Source: an uncultured Pantoea sp. (GTDB lineage: Bacteria > Pseudomonadota > Gammaproteobacteria > Enterobacterales > Enterobacteriaceae). From it: DNA of 64,000 bases. The stretch's first letter is position 1. Each line of letters starts with the position of its first letter. The notes below the pieces were generated by a model, which searched no databases, was not told where the DNA came from, and saw nothing but the letters and a program-made list of their open reading frames with translations. Below, in pieces: positions 45,517-54,967 of the stretch. A program made the translations under genes and the position numbers. The stretch spans positions 35,397 through 99,396 of the forward strand of contig CAJYVD010000027.1 of NCBI GenBank assembly GCA_913778495.1, in the 5' to 3' direction.

Positions 45517-46639
45517 GTTACCGCCGTTAAGCCTGTATATTCATATCCCCTGGTGCGTGCAGAAGTGCCCGTACTGCGACTTTAACTCTCACGCGCTGAA
45601 AGGCGAGGTGCCGCACAACGAGTATGTGCAGCATCTGCTCAACGACCTTGAGCGCGATGTGCCGCTGACCGCTGGACGCGAAGTGCGTACCGTTTTCATT
45701 GGCGGCGGCACGCCAAGCTTGCTTAGCAGCGAAGCGATGCACATGCTGATGGACGGGGTGCGCGCGCGCGTGCCGCTCTCGCCCTCGGCGGAAATTACCA
45801 TGGAAGCCAATCCCGGCACGGTGGAAGCCGATCGCTTTAGCGGCTATCAGCGGGCGGGCATCAACCGCATCTCCATTGGCGTGCAGAGCTTCAGCCCGGA
45901 AAAATTGACGCGCCTCGGTCGCATCCATGGGCCGGAAGAAGCGCGCCGGGCGGCACAGCTGGCCTCCGGCCTGGGGCTGCGCAGCTTTAACCTCGATTTG
46001 ATGCATGGACTGCCGGATCAATCACTGGACGAGGCGCTGGACGATCTGCGCCAGGCGATTGCGCTTAATCCGCCGCACCTGTCGTGGTATCAGCTCACCA
46101 TCGAGCCCAACACGCTGTTTGCCTCGCGGCCGCCTGTGCTGCCGGACGATGATGCGCTGTGGGATATCTTTGAGCAGGGCCACCAGCTGCTGACCGCTGC
46201 GGGCTATCAGCAGTATGAAACTTCGGCCTACGCCAAGCCTGGCTATCGCTGCGAGCACAACCTTAACTACTGGCGCTTTGGCGATTACCTCGGCATTGGC
46301 TGCGGCGCCCATGGCAAGCTGACCCAGCCCGACGGACGCATTGTGCGCACGGTAAAAACGCGCCATCCGCGCGGCTTTATGGCGGGTAACTATCTGGATA
46401 AGCAGCACGAGGTGGCGCAGGAAGACAAGCCGTTTGAGTTTTTCATGAATCGCTTCCGTCTACTGGAAGCCGCCCCGCGCGCAGATTTTAGCCGCTATAC
46501 CGGGCTGGATGAGCAGGCGATCCGCCCGCAGATGGATAAGGCGTTAGCCGCCGAGTATGTGGTGGAGCGCGCGGACGCGTGGCAAATCACGGAAAAAGGC
46601 AAACTGTTCCTGAATTCCCTGCTGGAGCTGTTTATGTAA
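45509..46639 (+). CDS. hemW: Radical SAM heme chaperone HemW
   Basis: 376 residues. Radical SAM cluster motif CVQKCPYC with Cys16, Cys20 and Cys23; then GGGTPSLL and the C-terminal HemN-like domain. HemW binds heme and delivers it to respiratory enzymes rather than acting as a coproporphyrinogen oxidase. It is the last gene of the yggS-yggT-rdgB-hemW group. In E. coli yggM and ansB lie next; here the minus-strand yggN follows after 157 bases. Confidence 0.95.
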   Translation: MPELPPLSLYIHIPWCVQKCPYCDFNSHALKGEVPHNEYVQHLLNDLERDVPLTAGREVRTVFIGGGTPSLLSSEAMHMLMDGVRARVPLSPSAEITMEANPGTVEADRFSGYQRAGINRISIGVQSFSPEKLTRLGRIHGPEEARRAAQLASGLGLRSFNLDLMHGLPDQSLDEALDDLRQAIALNPPHLSWYQLTIEPNTLFASRPPVLPDDDALWDIFEQGHQLLTAAGYQQYETSAYAKPGYRCEHNLNYWRFGDYLGIGCGAHGKLTQPDGRIVRTVKTRHPRGFMAGNYLDKQHEVAQEDKPFEFFMNRFRLLEAAPRADFSRYTGLDEQAIRPQMDKALAAEYVVERADAWQITEKGKLFLNSLLELFM

Positions 46640-46796
46640 CGGCGCGTCGGCAAGGCATACTGCGGTGCGTCTTGCCGTAACGCCACTCACCCACGCAGCA
46701 GGGCCAGGTCACGTCAATGGCGTGATAAGGAAAGGCCCAAACGGCGGGGAAGCGATAAGCCAGCCCGCTGCAGGCTGGCTTGATAAGCAGGCAGCG

Positions 46797-47516
46797 TCAG
46801 TTGCTGACCTTTTTCATCAGCGCTTTACGCTGGCTTTCCAGCGCAGTGACGCGGTTACACACTTCATGGCCAAAATTCTGGAAATCCTGCTCCTGATTGT
46901 TCCATTCAGCCTGTACCGCCTGCTGTAGCCCACCCAGGTTGCCCATGATCGCCTGCAGTGGATTGCCGCCGCTGGCCGTCTGGCTACTGCCCATCTCATT
47001 CAGACTGTCCTGCATGATGCCGCCCAGCGTGCTCTGCACCAGCTTTTCCCCGTCGGCACGTACGTTATCGATCGCCTGGTGATGGAAGGTCAAGCCGTCT
47101 GCGCGGTGCTCAATAATGCGGTTCATCTGCTGTTTGAGCTGTCCATTCAGGGTACTGAGACGATGACGCACATTGCTGTTCGGGCCCAGTTTTTCCACGA
47201 TGACTTTATCCAGCGCCGCACGACCGCGCTCCAGTCGCGTGGTCGCGCCGTTATCCACCCAAGGTAAATCACGGCGCAGCGCCGTTTGGTAATCTATCGC
47301 CTGCTGGCGCGCCGCGTTGTCCACCGTTACGCTCTGCCCATTAACACGCACTTCGCCCTGCGGTGAGATCTCAAGGTTGCCGTTGCTGCCGACAACCTGC
47401 ACGCGCTGCGGGCTGATAATCACGTCATCCTGAGGTTTCACGCTGCACTGATAATCAGCCTGCGCTTGGGCGGCGGCCATCAGCAGCAGCGCGGTGGAGA
47501 GAGCTTTACGAATCAT
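46797..47516 (-). CDS. yggN: DUF2884 protein YggN
   Basis: 239 residues, the E. coli length. A cleavable signal peptide (KALSTALLLMAAAQAQA) precedes DYQCSVKPQDDVIISPQRVQ, so the protein is periplasmic. The core contains LPWVDNGATTRLERGRAALD and DGLTFHHQAIDNVRADGEKL. No function is known. It lies downstream of trmB-yggL on the same strand, after a gap of 131 bases. Confidence 0.92.
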   Translation of the reverse strand: MIRKALSTALLLMAAAQAQADYQCSVKPQDDVIISPQRVQVVGSNGNLEISPQGEVRVNGQSVTVDNAARQQAIDYQTALRRDLPWVDNGATTRLERGRAALDKVIVEKLGPNSNVRHRLSTLNGQLKQQMNRIIEHRADGLTFHHQAIDNVRADGEKLVQSTLGGIMQDSLNEMGSSQTASGGNPLQAIMGNLGGLQQAVQAEWNNQEQDFQNFGHEVCNRVTALESQRKALMKKVSN

Positions 47517-47647
47517 GCGATTTTCCTTTGTTTAAAACCACTCGCGACGGGACGGACAAGCGGACTGCCCGGCTTATCGTGCCGCCGGGGAGAGGACGTG
47601 GACAGAGGCACTGCCGAGCGGCGACAGTGCTCAAGAAGCGAAGCGGA

Positions 47648-47974
47648 TCAATCCCACCAAACGTCAAACAGTTCAGTAACCTGAATATCCTGCAGATTGC
47701 GCTGCTCCAGCCATTTTCGCACGATTTCACGGTGTTCATCGGTGCATTTGCCGGTTTGTTGCAGGCACACCAGCCCTTCCCAGACCAGATAGCCACTGCC
47801 GTCATAAGCGAGGCCGTTGGGATCGATCACTTCGGTGATAAATTTATCCAGCGTGGCGTCCACCTCTTCTTCTGTGGTGCTTTCGGCGAAGCGCCAGGCC
47901 ACGGAGAAGCCTAACTCCTGAAACTCATCGATGTGCAATTTTTTACGTAAACGACGGCTACGCTGTACGGCCAT
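47648..47974 (-). CDS. yggL: YggL 50S ribosome-associated protein
   Basis: 108 residues. DUF469 family with a basic N-terminus (QRSRRLRKKLHIDEFQELGF) and the conserved C-terminal FDVWWD. The E. coli protein binds the 50S subunit and influences assembly. It overlaps the trmB stop by one base, so the pair is coupled. Confidence 0.93.
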   Translation of the reverse strand: MAVQRSRRLRKKLHIDEFQELGFSVAWRFAESTTEEEVDATLDKFITEVIDPNGLAYDGSGYLVWEGLVCLQQTGKCTDEHREIVRKWLEQRNLQDIQVTELFDVWWD

Positions 47975-48693
47975 TATTTCACCCTCTCAAACATCAAATC
48001 CCATACGCCATGGCCCAGTCGCTGCCCGCGCTGCTCAAATTTGGTTAACGGACGCGTCTCCGGACGCGGCACGTAATCCTGTGTTGCCGACTGGTTAGTA
48101 TAACCGTCGATGCTGTTCATGACGTCAAGCATGTGCTGCGCATACGCCTCCCAGTCGGTGGCCATGTGGAACACCCCGCCCAGCTTGAGTTTGCGCTGCA
48201 CCAGTTCAGCAAACGGTACCTGCACGATACGGCGCTTGTTGTGGCGCGCTTTGTGCCACGGATCGGGGAAGAACAGCTGCACCATGCGCAGGCTGTTATC
48301 CGGGATCATCTTTTGCAGCACTTCCACCGCGTCGTGACACATGACGCGCAGATTGGTCACGCCGGCTTCTTTTGCCGAGGCCAGACAGGCGCCGACGCCC
48401 GGCGCGTGCACCTCAATGCCGAGAAAATTCTGGTGCGGATTATTTTGCGCCATGGCGACAAGGGAAGCGCCCATGCCGAAGCCGATCTCCAGCACCAGCG
48501 GTGCCTCACGGCCAAACAGCGCCACCATGTCCAGCGGCTCAGGCTGAAACTCCACGCCCATCTCCGGCCAGTAATTGTCGAGCGCGAGCTGCTGTCCTTT
48601 CGTTAAGCGCCCCTGGCGGCGCACAAAACTGCGGATACGGCGTAATGGCCGCCCATTCTCATCAAATTCCGGGGTGATGACGTCATTAATCAT
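47974..48693 (-). CDS. trmB: tRNA (guanine-N7)-methyltransferase
   Basis: 239 residues. Class I methyltransferase with the SAM loop [12 protein letters not shown], followed by [10 protein letters not shown], and the [14 protein letters not shown] catalytic segment. It methylates G46 of tRNAs. It is divergent from mutY (about 155 bases apart) and coupled to yggL. Confidence 0.97.
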   Translation of the reverse strand: MINDVITPEFDENGRPLRRIRSFVRRQGRLTKGQQLALDNYWPEMGVEFQPEPLDMVALFGREAPLVLEIGFGMGASLVAMAQNNPHQNFLGIEVHAPGVGACLASAKEAGVTNLRVMCHDAVEVLQKMIPDNSLRMVQLFFPDPWHKARHNKRRIVQVPFAELVQRKLKLGGVFHMATDWEAYAQHMLDVMNSIDGYTNQSATQDYVPRPETRPLTKFEQRGQRLGHGVWDLMFERVK

Positions 48694-48847
48694 GTTGAAG
48701 CCTGCTGGTTAGCCTGTTCAGGGAAACGCGCATTATGCAAAGTTAGATAGCAGAAGCAAGCCTTTGCAATCTTCCGGTTTACACCCTGTGGTCTCTGTGC
48801 TGGAATTCCTGCCTGATTGTAGAGTAACCACGGAAAATTTCCCTCAT

Positions 48848-49933
48848 ATGATGCAAGCGCCGCAGTTCGCGCAACAGGTGCTGGATTGGTATCAGCGCTT
48901 TGGTCGCAAAACCCTGCCGTGGCAGCTGGAGAAAACACCTTATAAAGTGTGGCTCTCCGAAGTGATGCTACAGCAAACGCAGGTCGCCACGGTGATCCCC
49001 TACTTTGAACGCTTCATGGCGCGTTTTCCCACCGTCACGGATCTGGCCGCCGCGCCGCTGGATGAAGTGCTGCACCTCTGGACCGGGCTGGGCTATTACG
49101 CGCGCGCGCGCAATTTGCATAAAGCCGCACAGCAGGTGGCTACGCAGCACGGTGGCGCGTTTCCCCGCACCTTTGAGGCCGTGGCCGCACTGCCGGGCGT
49201 TGGGCGCTCCACGGCGGGCGCGATTCTGTCGCTGTCGCTGGGCCAACACTTTCCAATTCTGGACGGCAACGTCAAACGCGTCCTCGCCCGCTGCTACGCG
49301 GTGAGCGGCTGGCCCGGCAAAAAAGAGGTCGAGAAACGCCTGTGGGCGATCAGCGAGGCCGTAACGCCCGCCGAAGGCGTGAGCCAGTTCAATCAGGCGA
49401 TGATGGATCTCGGCGCGATGGTCTGTACGCGCTCGCGTCCCAAATGTGAGATCTGCCCGCTTAACAGCGGCTGCGTGGCCTATGCCAATAAAACCTGGGC
49501 GGAGTATCCGGGCAAAAAGCCCAAAGTCACGCTGCCGCAGCGCAGCGGCTGGTTTTTGCTGATGCAGCACGACAATGAGGTGTTTTTACAGCAGCGTCCG
49601 CCGGTGGGCTTGTGGGGTGGCCTGTTCTGTTTTCCCCAGTTCGATAGCGAGCAGGCCCTTAACGACTGGCTGGCGGCGCGCGGGATTGACGGCAAACCTC
49701 AGCAGCTCACGGCGTTTCGCCACACCTTTAGCCATTTCCACTTAGACATTGTGCCTATGTGGCTCGCGTGGCCTTCGGCCGGGTCGCTGATGGATGAAGC
49801 GGGCGCTCTCTGGTATAACTTAGCGCAACCCCCGTCAGTGGGACTGGCCGCGCCGGTTGAGCGCCTGTTACACGAATTGCGCCATCCCCAACAGCTGACG
49901 CTAAACGCGCGTTTGATCCAAGAGGAAGAGTAA
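48848..49933 (+). CDS. mutY: Adenine DNA glycosylase MutY
   Basis: 361 residues if the first of two adjacent ATGs is used (the second, at 48851, matches the E. coli start MQA). The helix-hairpin-helix glycosylase domain shows SEVMLQQTQ (catalytic Glu), [14 protein letters not shown] and ILDGNVKRV (catalytic Asp), and the 4Fe-4S cluster loop C-x6-C-x2-C-x5-C ([17 protein letters not shown]). A NUDIX-like C-terminal domain recognises 8-oxoG. It removes adenine opposite 8-oxoguanine. It overlaps yggX by one base, as in E. coli, so oxidative-damage genes are coupled. Confidence 0.96.
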   Translation: MMQAPQFAQQVLDWYQRFGRKTLPWQLEKTPYKVWLSEVMLQQTQVATVIPYFERFMARFPTVTDLAAAPLDEVLHLWTGLGYYARARNLHKAAQQVATQHGGAFPRTFEAVAALPGVGRSTAGAILSLSLGQHFPILDGNVKRVLARCYAVSGWPGKKEVEKRLWAISEAVTPAEGVSQFNQAMMDLGAMVCTRSRPKCEICPLNSGCVAYANKTWAEYPGKKPKVTLPQRSGWFLLMQHDNEVFLQQRPPVGLWGGLFCFPQFDSEQALNDWLAARGIDGKPQQLTAFRHTFSHFHLDIVPMWLAWPSAGSLMDEAGALWYNLAQPPSVGLAAPVERLLHELRHPQQLTLNARLIQEEE

Positions 49934-50205
49934 TGAGCCGCACCATTTTTTGTACGTTTTTGCAACGCGAGGCTGAAGGGCAGGATTTTCAGCTCTACCC
50001 TGGCGAGATCGGTAAGCGCATCTACAATGAGATTTCCAAAGAAGCCTGGCAGCAGTGGATGGCCAAACAAACCATGCTGATCAACGAGAAAAAGCTCAAC
50101 ATGATGAATCCGGAAGACCGCAAAGTGCTGGAGAAAGAGATGGTGAACTTCCTCTTTGAAGGCAAAGAAGTACACATTGAAGGTTATACCCCGCCAGAAA
50201 AATAA
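49933..50205 (+). CDS. yggX: Fe(II) trafficking / oxidative protection protein YggX
   Basis: 90 residues. Starts [20 protein letters not shown] with the conserved Cys7, and contains [20 protein letters not shown]. It protects Fe-S clusters from oxidants and binds iron weakly. The start overlaps the mutY stop (TAATG). mltC follows after 55 bases. Confidence 0.96.
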   Translation: MSRTIFCTFLQREAEGQDFQLYPGEIGKRIYNEISKEAWQQWMAKQTMLINEKKLNMMNPEDRKVLEKEMVNFLFEGKEVHIEGYTPPEK

Positions 50206-50260
50206 CCCGTTTAGGGCCTTCCTTTGAGGCCCCTTTTTTCGAATCAGGCACGTATCAACA

Positions 50261-51340
50261 ATGAACAAAAAACTGATAGCCCTGTTAGTGATCGCTCCGC
50301 TCTTGGTTTCCTGCTCTGGACAAAAAAAATCGCAATATCACGAAGAGTGGGTCAAGGACACCAACGGTTTCGACATTCTGATGGGGCAGTTTGCCGCCAA
50401 CATTGAAAACATCTGGGGCATGAACGAAGTCCTGATCGCCGGCCCCAAGGATTACGTCAAATACAGCGACAACTATTACACCCGCAGTCACATCAACTTT
50501 GACAGCGGTAGCATTACCATCGAAACCATCTCTGGCACCGATCCAATGGCCAGCCTGCGCCAGGCGATCATCACGACCCTGCTGATCGGCGACGATCCGG
50601 GCAACGTCGATCTCTACTCCGACGCCAACGACATTAAAATCAGTAAGGAACCGCTGCTCTACGGCCAGGTGCTGGACAATACCGGTCAGCCGATCCGCTG
50701 GCAGGGCCGCGCCGGTACCTTCGCTGACTATCTGATTCAGAATAAGCTGCAAAAGCGCGTTTCCGGGCTGCATGTCATTTGGTCCGTGACCATTCCAATG
50801 GTGCCGAACCATCTGGATAAGCGCGCGCACAAATACCTGCCGCTGGTGCGCAAAGCCGCCGAGCAGTACGGCGTGGATGCTTCGCTGATCCTGGCGATCA
50901 TGCAAACCGAATCGAGCTTTAACCCGTATGCGGTCAGTCACTCTGACGCGCTTGGCCTGATGCAGGTGGTGCAGCACACCGCGGGCGTCGATGTGTTCCG
51001 CATGAAGGGTAAATGGGGTAAACCGAGCCGCAGCTATCTGCTGGATCCGGCCAACAACATTGACGCCGGTACCGCTTATCTTTCGCTGCTGCAAAACAGC
51101 TATTTGGGGGGTATTCAGGATCCGCTGTCGCGGCGCTACGCGGTGATCACCGCCTACAACGGCGGTGCGGGCAGCGTGCTGCGGGTGTTCTCCAGCGATA
51201 AAGATCGCGCCTTCTCCACCATTAACGGCATGTCGCCGAGCCAGGTGTACCAGACGCTGACCACCAACCACCCTTCCGGTGAATCACGGCGTTACCTGTA
51301 TAAGGTAAACCAGGCGCAGCGCAGCTATCATCGCTACTGA
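50261..51340 (+). CDS. mltC: Membrane-bound lytic transglycosylase C
   Basis: 359 residues. Lipoprotein signal with lipobox LLVSC (Cys18). An N-terminal DUF3393 domain is followed by the SLT catalytic domain with [14 protein letters not shown] (catalytic Glu), GLMQV and AYNGGAGSV. It cleaves peptidoglycan glycan strands to anhydro-muropeptides at the outer membrane. It ends the mutY-yggX-mltC group. E. coli has nupG next; here speC faces it directly. Confidence 0.95.
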   Translation: MNKKLIALLVIAPLLVSCSGQKKSQYHEEWVKDTNGFDILMGQFAANIENIWGMNEVLIAGPKDYVKYSDNYYTRSHINFDSGSITIETISGTDPMASLRQAIITTLLIGDDPGNVDLYSDANDIKISKEPLLYGQVLDNTGQPIRWQGRAGTFADYLIQNKLQKRVSGLHVIWSVTIPMVPNHLDKRAHKYLPLVRKAAEQYGVDASLILAIMQTESSFNPYAVSHSDALGLMQVVQHTAGVDVFRMKGKWGKPSRSYLLDPANNIDAGTAYLSLLQNSYLGGIQDPLSRRYAVITAYNGGAGSVLRVFSSDKDRAFSTINGMSPSQVYQTLTTNHPSGESRRYLYKVNQAQRSYHRY

Positions 51341-51341
51341 C

Positions 51342-51373
51342 AAAAATGGCGTCCTGCTGGACGCCATTTTTTT
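51342..51373. terminator. Bidirectional terminator between mltC and speC
   Basis: Perfect 13-bp arms AAAAATGGCGTCC and GGACGCCATTTTT around TGCT, with T runs on both strands. It separates the converging genes mltC and speC. Confidence 0.93.
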
Positions 51374-51378
51374 AATCA

Positions 51379-53526
51379 TTACGCCAGCATGTTCGCCACC
51401 AGCCGCTTGTGGCCGCTGGCATCCTCTTCGGTGTAAACGCCCTGCAGCTCCGGTGAGAAACCGGGTAGCAGATTGATGCCCGCCTCCAGCGCCAGAAAAT
51501 AGCGCTGAACCGCCCCGCCCCACGCTTCGCCCGGCACCACGCACAGCACGCCTGGTGGATAAGGCAGCGCGCCCTCTGCGGCGATACGGCCCTCGGCTTC
51601 CGCAATCGGCACCAGCGCCACCTCACCGCGAATATACGCCTGATGCGCGTCCTGCGGGTTGACCTTGACCGGTGGGAAGCACGCCTGACGGAACATGTCG
51701 CGCTGCAAATCTTTCACGTCATAGCTCACATAAAGATCGTGCATCTCCTGGCACAGTCGGCGCAACGTGTAGCCTTTGTAGCGATCAACGTGTTTGCGAT
51801 AGACGCTCGGCAGCACTTCAGCCAGCAAGGCATCGTCGCGCACATGCTGCTCAAACTGCGCCAACATCGCCACCAGATGCGCCATTTTCTCTGGCGTTTC
51901 CGCCGGTGTCAGCAGGAACAGGATCGAGTTCAGGTCACACTTCTCTGGCACAATCCCGTTCTCACGCAAATAGTTGGCGAGGATGGTCGCCGGGATGCCA
52001 AACGCGGCGTACTCGCCGCTGGCGGCATCGATCCCCGGCGTGGTCAGCAGCAGCTTGCAGGGATCGCTCAGATACTGATCGCGTGCGTAGCCGTCAAACC
52101 CGTGCCATTTGGCGCCCGGCTCCAGGCTGAAATAGGCGGGATCGGCGGCGATCGCCTCGGTGTCAGCCGCGGCCCACGGTTTGCCGTGCACGGTCTCCGG
52201 TAAAAACGGTTTTATCATTTCGCAGCGCGCCAGAATGTCTTTGCGCGCCTCAATGCCAAGGGTTACGCACGCGTGCCACATGCGCCGTCCCGCCTCGCCT
52301 TTATGCATTTGTGCGTTGATGTCCAGCGCGGCGAACAGCGGATAAAACGGGCTGGTCGAGGCGTGCAGCATAAAAGCGTTGTTAAGCCGCTTATGCGGGC
52401 AAAAGCGCTGCTGGCCGCGAATATGGTTGTCTTTCTTGTGGATCTGCGAGGTTTGCGAAAAGCCCGCCAGCTGCTTGTGCACCGACTGCGTGACAAAGAT
52501 GCCGGGATCGTTCTCGTTGAGCGTCAACGTCAGCGGCGAGCCAGCCTGCATCAGCGGAATAAACTGCTCATAGCCCAGCCAGGCGGAGTCAAACAGGATG
52601 TAATCACACAGATGGCCGATGCGATCCACCACCTGGCGCGCGTTGTAGACCGTGCCATCGTAGGTGCCGAGCTGAATAATCGCCAGCCGGAACGGGCGCG
52701 GCTGCTGTGCACGCTCAGGCGCCACCTTCGCCACCTGCTCGCGCAGCCAGGCGTCGTCAAAGCAGTGGGCATCAATGCCGCCAATGAAGCCAAACGGATT
52801 GCGCGCCGCTTCCAGATAGATTGGCGTCGCGCCCGCCTGAATCAGCGCGCCGTGGTGATTGGATTTGTGGTTATTACGGTCAAACAGCACCAGATCGCCG
52901 CGCGTCAGCAGCGCATTGGTCACCACTTTGTTGGCGCTGGAGGTGCCGTTAAGCACAAAGTAGGTTTTATCCGCGTTGAACACTTTGGCGGCGTGCTTCT
53001 GCGCGTCTTTCGCCGAGCCTTCGTGAATCAATAGATCGCCCAGCTTCACATCGGCGTTGCACATATCCGAGCGGAACACATTTTCGCCGTAGAAGTCATA
53101 AAATTGACGACCCGCCGGATGTTTACGGAAAAAGGCGCCGCCCTGATGCCCCGGACAAGCAAAGGTGCTGTTCTGCATATCCACATAGCGCGTCAGCGTG
53201 TCGAAAAACGGCGGCAGCAGCGCCGATTCATACGCCTGCGCGGCCTGCTCCAGCGCCGCCCACTCTTCCGGCGCACCGTTAATTTCACCGGAGACGCCGG
53301 GCAGCGTCAGCACCTCCTCATCAAAGGCATTGGCGACAAACACCGGTAGATTAAAACCGGTTTGGCGCAGCAGCGTCAGCACGCCGCTGCGGCTATCTGC
53401 CAGCGACACCACCACCGCCGCAACGTCGGTAAAATCGGTATTATCCAGCGTCACCACATCGCGCGCGGTGTTGAGACTCAGGCTAGGCGCTACCGCTACG
53501 CTGGCAGCAATTTTCAATGGATTCAT
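51379..53526 (-). CDS. speC: Ornithine decarboxylase, constitutive type
   Basis: 715 residues (E. coli SpeC 711). Fold-type I PLP decarboxylase with an N-terminal response-regulator-like wing (DTDFTDVAAVVVSLADSRSG). The core has STFACPGHQGGAFFRKHP, and the PLP lysine is in TQSVHKQLAGFSQTSQ. It converts ornithine to putrescine. Position after mltC identifies it as speC rather than inducible speF. The 5' region is unusually long with candidate upstream ORFs, listed separately. Confidence 0.95.
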   Translation of the reverse strand: MNPLKIAASVAVAPSLSLNTARDVVTLDNTDFTDVAAVVVSLADSRSGVLTLLRQTGFNLPVFVANAFDEEVLTLPGVSGEINGAPEEWAALEQAAQAYESALLPPFFDTLTRYVDMQNSTFACPGHQGGAFFRKHPAGRQFYDFYGENVFRSDMCNADVKLGDLLIHEGSAKDAQKHAAKVFNADKTYFVLNGTSSANKVVTNALLTRGDLVLFDRNNHKSNHHGALIQAGATPIYLEAARNPFGFIGGIDAHCFDDAWLREQVAKVAPERAQQPRPFRLAIIQLGTYDGTVYNARQVVDRIGHLCDYILFDSAWLGYEQFIPLMQAGSPLTLTLNENDPGIFVTQSVHKQLAGFSQTSQIHKKDNHIRGQQRFCPHKRLNNAFMLHASTSPFYPLFAALDINAQMHKGEAGRRMWHACVTLGIEARKDILARCEMIKPFLPETVHGKPWAAADTEAIAADPAYFSLEPGAKWHGFDGYARDQYLSDPCKLLLTTPGIDAASGEYAAFGIPATILANYLRENGIVPEKCDLNSILFLLTPAETPEKMAHLVAMLAQFEQHVRDDALLAEVLPSVYRKHVDRYKGYTLRRLCQEMHDLYVSYDVKDLQRDMFRQACFPPVKVNPQDAHQAYIRGEVALVPIAEAEGRIAAEGALPYPPGVLCVVPGEAWGGAVQRYFLALEAGINLLPGFSPELQGVYTEEDASGHKRLVANMLA

Positions 53527-53672
53527 AACACAAATCCCCGTAATGAAGGATGAGTGAGTGCCAGTGGCACAGCAATGAGGAGTGTTCCCCGACGAGTAAC
53601 GTCAATTCGGACGACAAAGCCGCCGCAACCGATAGACATCAGTAAAGCCAGAGCGCCTCCGTCTTTACTCAT
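53523..53672 (-). CDS. Candidate upstream ORF overlapping the speC start
   Basis: 49 codons from ATG 53672 (MSKDGGALALLMSIGCGGFV), hydrophobic in the middle. Its TGA overlaps the speC ATG in an ATGA arrangement, which would allow translational coupling. No good ribosome-binding site precedes its ATG, so it may be a chance frame. I do not recognise the peptide. Confidence 0.25.
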   Translation of the reverse strand: MSKDGGALALLMSIGCGGFVVRIDVTRRGTLLIAVPLALTHPSLRGFVL

Positions 53673-53944
53673 GTCCAACAGCGAACCGCTGGAACTGACC
53701 TCACCGCATGGTACAGGCGCAAGACGAACAACGGATGACGAAATGCCGCTGAGCCGCCGGTGAACGGGCACAAGCGCAGTCGCGCAGCGTTGCGATCATC
53801 ATGGCGTCCTCGGCAAGAGAGATAAGGAAAAGTGGGCCGCCATGATGGCACTTTTTACCAGGGGGGACAACCCGCCTGCGCCTGGCCTTATCGCGAGGGG
53901 CGGCGTAGTATTAAACCTTCACTTCTTGCGCCGCCGGAGGCTGC
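53527..53944. other. speC leader and divergent acuI promoter region
   Basis: 418 bases holding two candidate upstream ORFs on the minus strand and a 9-bp inverted repeat (ATCATGGCG at 53798-53806, CGCCATGAT at 53838-53846) whose one arm covers the start of the first ORF. In E. coli pheV lies near this locus; no tRNA is present here. The acuI ribosome-binding site CGGAGG is at about 53935. Confidence 0.45.
53701..53802 (-). CDS. Candidate 33-codon leader peptide of speC
   Basis: Starts ATGATG at 53802 with GAGG five bases upstream; ends CTMR-stop. The peptide is rich in Arg and Cys (MMIATLRDCACARSP...). Its length is close to that of SpeFL (34 residues), the ornithine-sensing leader peptide of speF, but the sequence is not similar. 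Start codon lies inside one arm of a 9-bp inverted repeat. Role in regulation is a guess. Confidence 0.3.
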   Translation of the reverse strand: MMIATLRDCACARSPAAQRHFVIRCSSCACTMR

Positions 53945-54928
53945 ATGTTCAAAGCATGGATAATCACCAATGATGAGCAGGGATACCGCATTTCGCTGCA
54001 GGATCTCGATGACAATCAGCTCCCCAACAGTGACGTTACCCTTGACGTCAGCTACTCCTCGTTGAACTACAAAGATGCGTTGGCTATCTGCAATAAAGGC
54101 CCGATCGTGCGCCAGTTTCCCATGGTGCCGGGCATTGATTTCGTTGGCAGCGTGACCCACAGCCGTCATCCCCAGTGGCAGCCGGGCGATACGGCGCTGC
54201 TCACCGGTTGGGGCGTCGGGGAAAAACATTGGGGCGGACTGGCGCAGAAAGCCTGCGTACCCGGCGACTGGCTGGTGCACGTGCCCGCCGCACTCAGCCC
54301 GCTGCATACCATGGCTATCGGCACCGCCGGTTTTACCGCCATGCTGTGCGTGCTGGCGTTGGAAAAACAGGGCATTACGCCCGATCGCGGTCCGGTACTG
54401 GTAACGGGCGCCAGCGGCGGCGTGGGCAGCTTCAGCGTGCGGCTGCTGGCGCGTTTGGGCTATGACGTTGTAGCCTCCAGCGGACGCGACAGCGATCATG
54501 ACTACCTGATCGACACGCTCGGCGCCTCGGCGGTGATACCGCGCGAAACGCTGAGCGCGCCCGGTAAGCCGCTGGCAAAAGAGCAGTGGGCGGCGGCAAT
54601 TGATAGCGTGGGCAGCCATACGCTGGCGAACGTGCTGGCGAGCTGCAAGCGCGATGCCGTGGTCGCCGCCTGTGGCATGGCGCAAGGCCTGGATTTGCCC
54701 GCCAGCGTAGCGCCCTTTATTTTACGAGGCGTCACCCTGGCGGGCGTAGACAGCGTGATGTGCCCTGCTGCGCTGCGGGCAGAAGCGTGGCAGCGCCTGG
54801 CTTCGGTGCTGGATGATGCGCTGCTTAAACCGCTCTACAGCGTGATTCCGTTGCGTGACGTGCGCGAGGGCGCTGAACAGCTGTTGGCGGGTAAGGTGCG
54901 CGGAAGAGTGGTGGTGGATTGTCGCTAA
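53945..54928 (+). CDS. acuI: AcuI/YhdH-type acrylyl-CoA reductase
   Basis: 327 residues (E. coli YhdH 324). Medium-chain dehydrogenase family without zinc ligands; the NADPH-binding motif is VLVTGASGGVGSFSVRLLAR. The N-terminus MFKAWIITNDEQGYRISLQD and the SSLNYKDALAI segment are family-typical. It reduces toxic acryloyl-CoA to propionyl-CoA. It has CGGAGG 4 bases before ATG. In E. coli this gene is elsewhere, so synteny with E. coli ends at speC. Confidence 0.93.
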   Translation: MFKAWIITNDEQGYRISLQDLDDNQLPNSDVTLDVSYSSLNYKDALAICNKGPIVRQFPMVPGIDFVGSVTHSRHPQWQPGDTALLTGWGVGEKHWGGLAQKACVPGDWLVHVPAALSPLHTMAIGTAGFTAMLCVLALEKQGITPDRGPVLVTGASGGVGSFSVRLLARLGYDVVASSGRDSDHDYLIDTLGASAVIPRETLSAPGKPLAKEQWAAAIDSVGSHTLANVLASCKRDAVVAACGMAQGLDLPASVAPFILRGVTLAGVDSVMCPAALRAEAWQRLASVLDDALLKPLYSVIPLRDVREGAEQLLAGKVRGRVVVDCR

Positions 54929-54934
54929 ATCTCG

Positions 54935-54958
54935 GCATCGCCACGGCGGTGGCGATGC
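54935..54958. terminator. Hairpin between acuI and the siderophore-interacting protein gene
   Basis: Perfect 10-bp arms GCATCGCCAC and GTGGCGATGC around GGCG between converging stop codons. No T run follows on either strand, so termination is only probable. Confidence 0.5.
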
Positions 54959-54967
54959 GTTGCCGCG

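Noticed and set aside
53527-53944. Expected tRNA-Phe (pheV) near speC
   Set aside because: In E. coli pheV is near this locus, but no tRNA-like cloverleaf or conserved TTCGA arm was found here.
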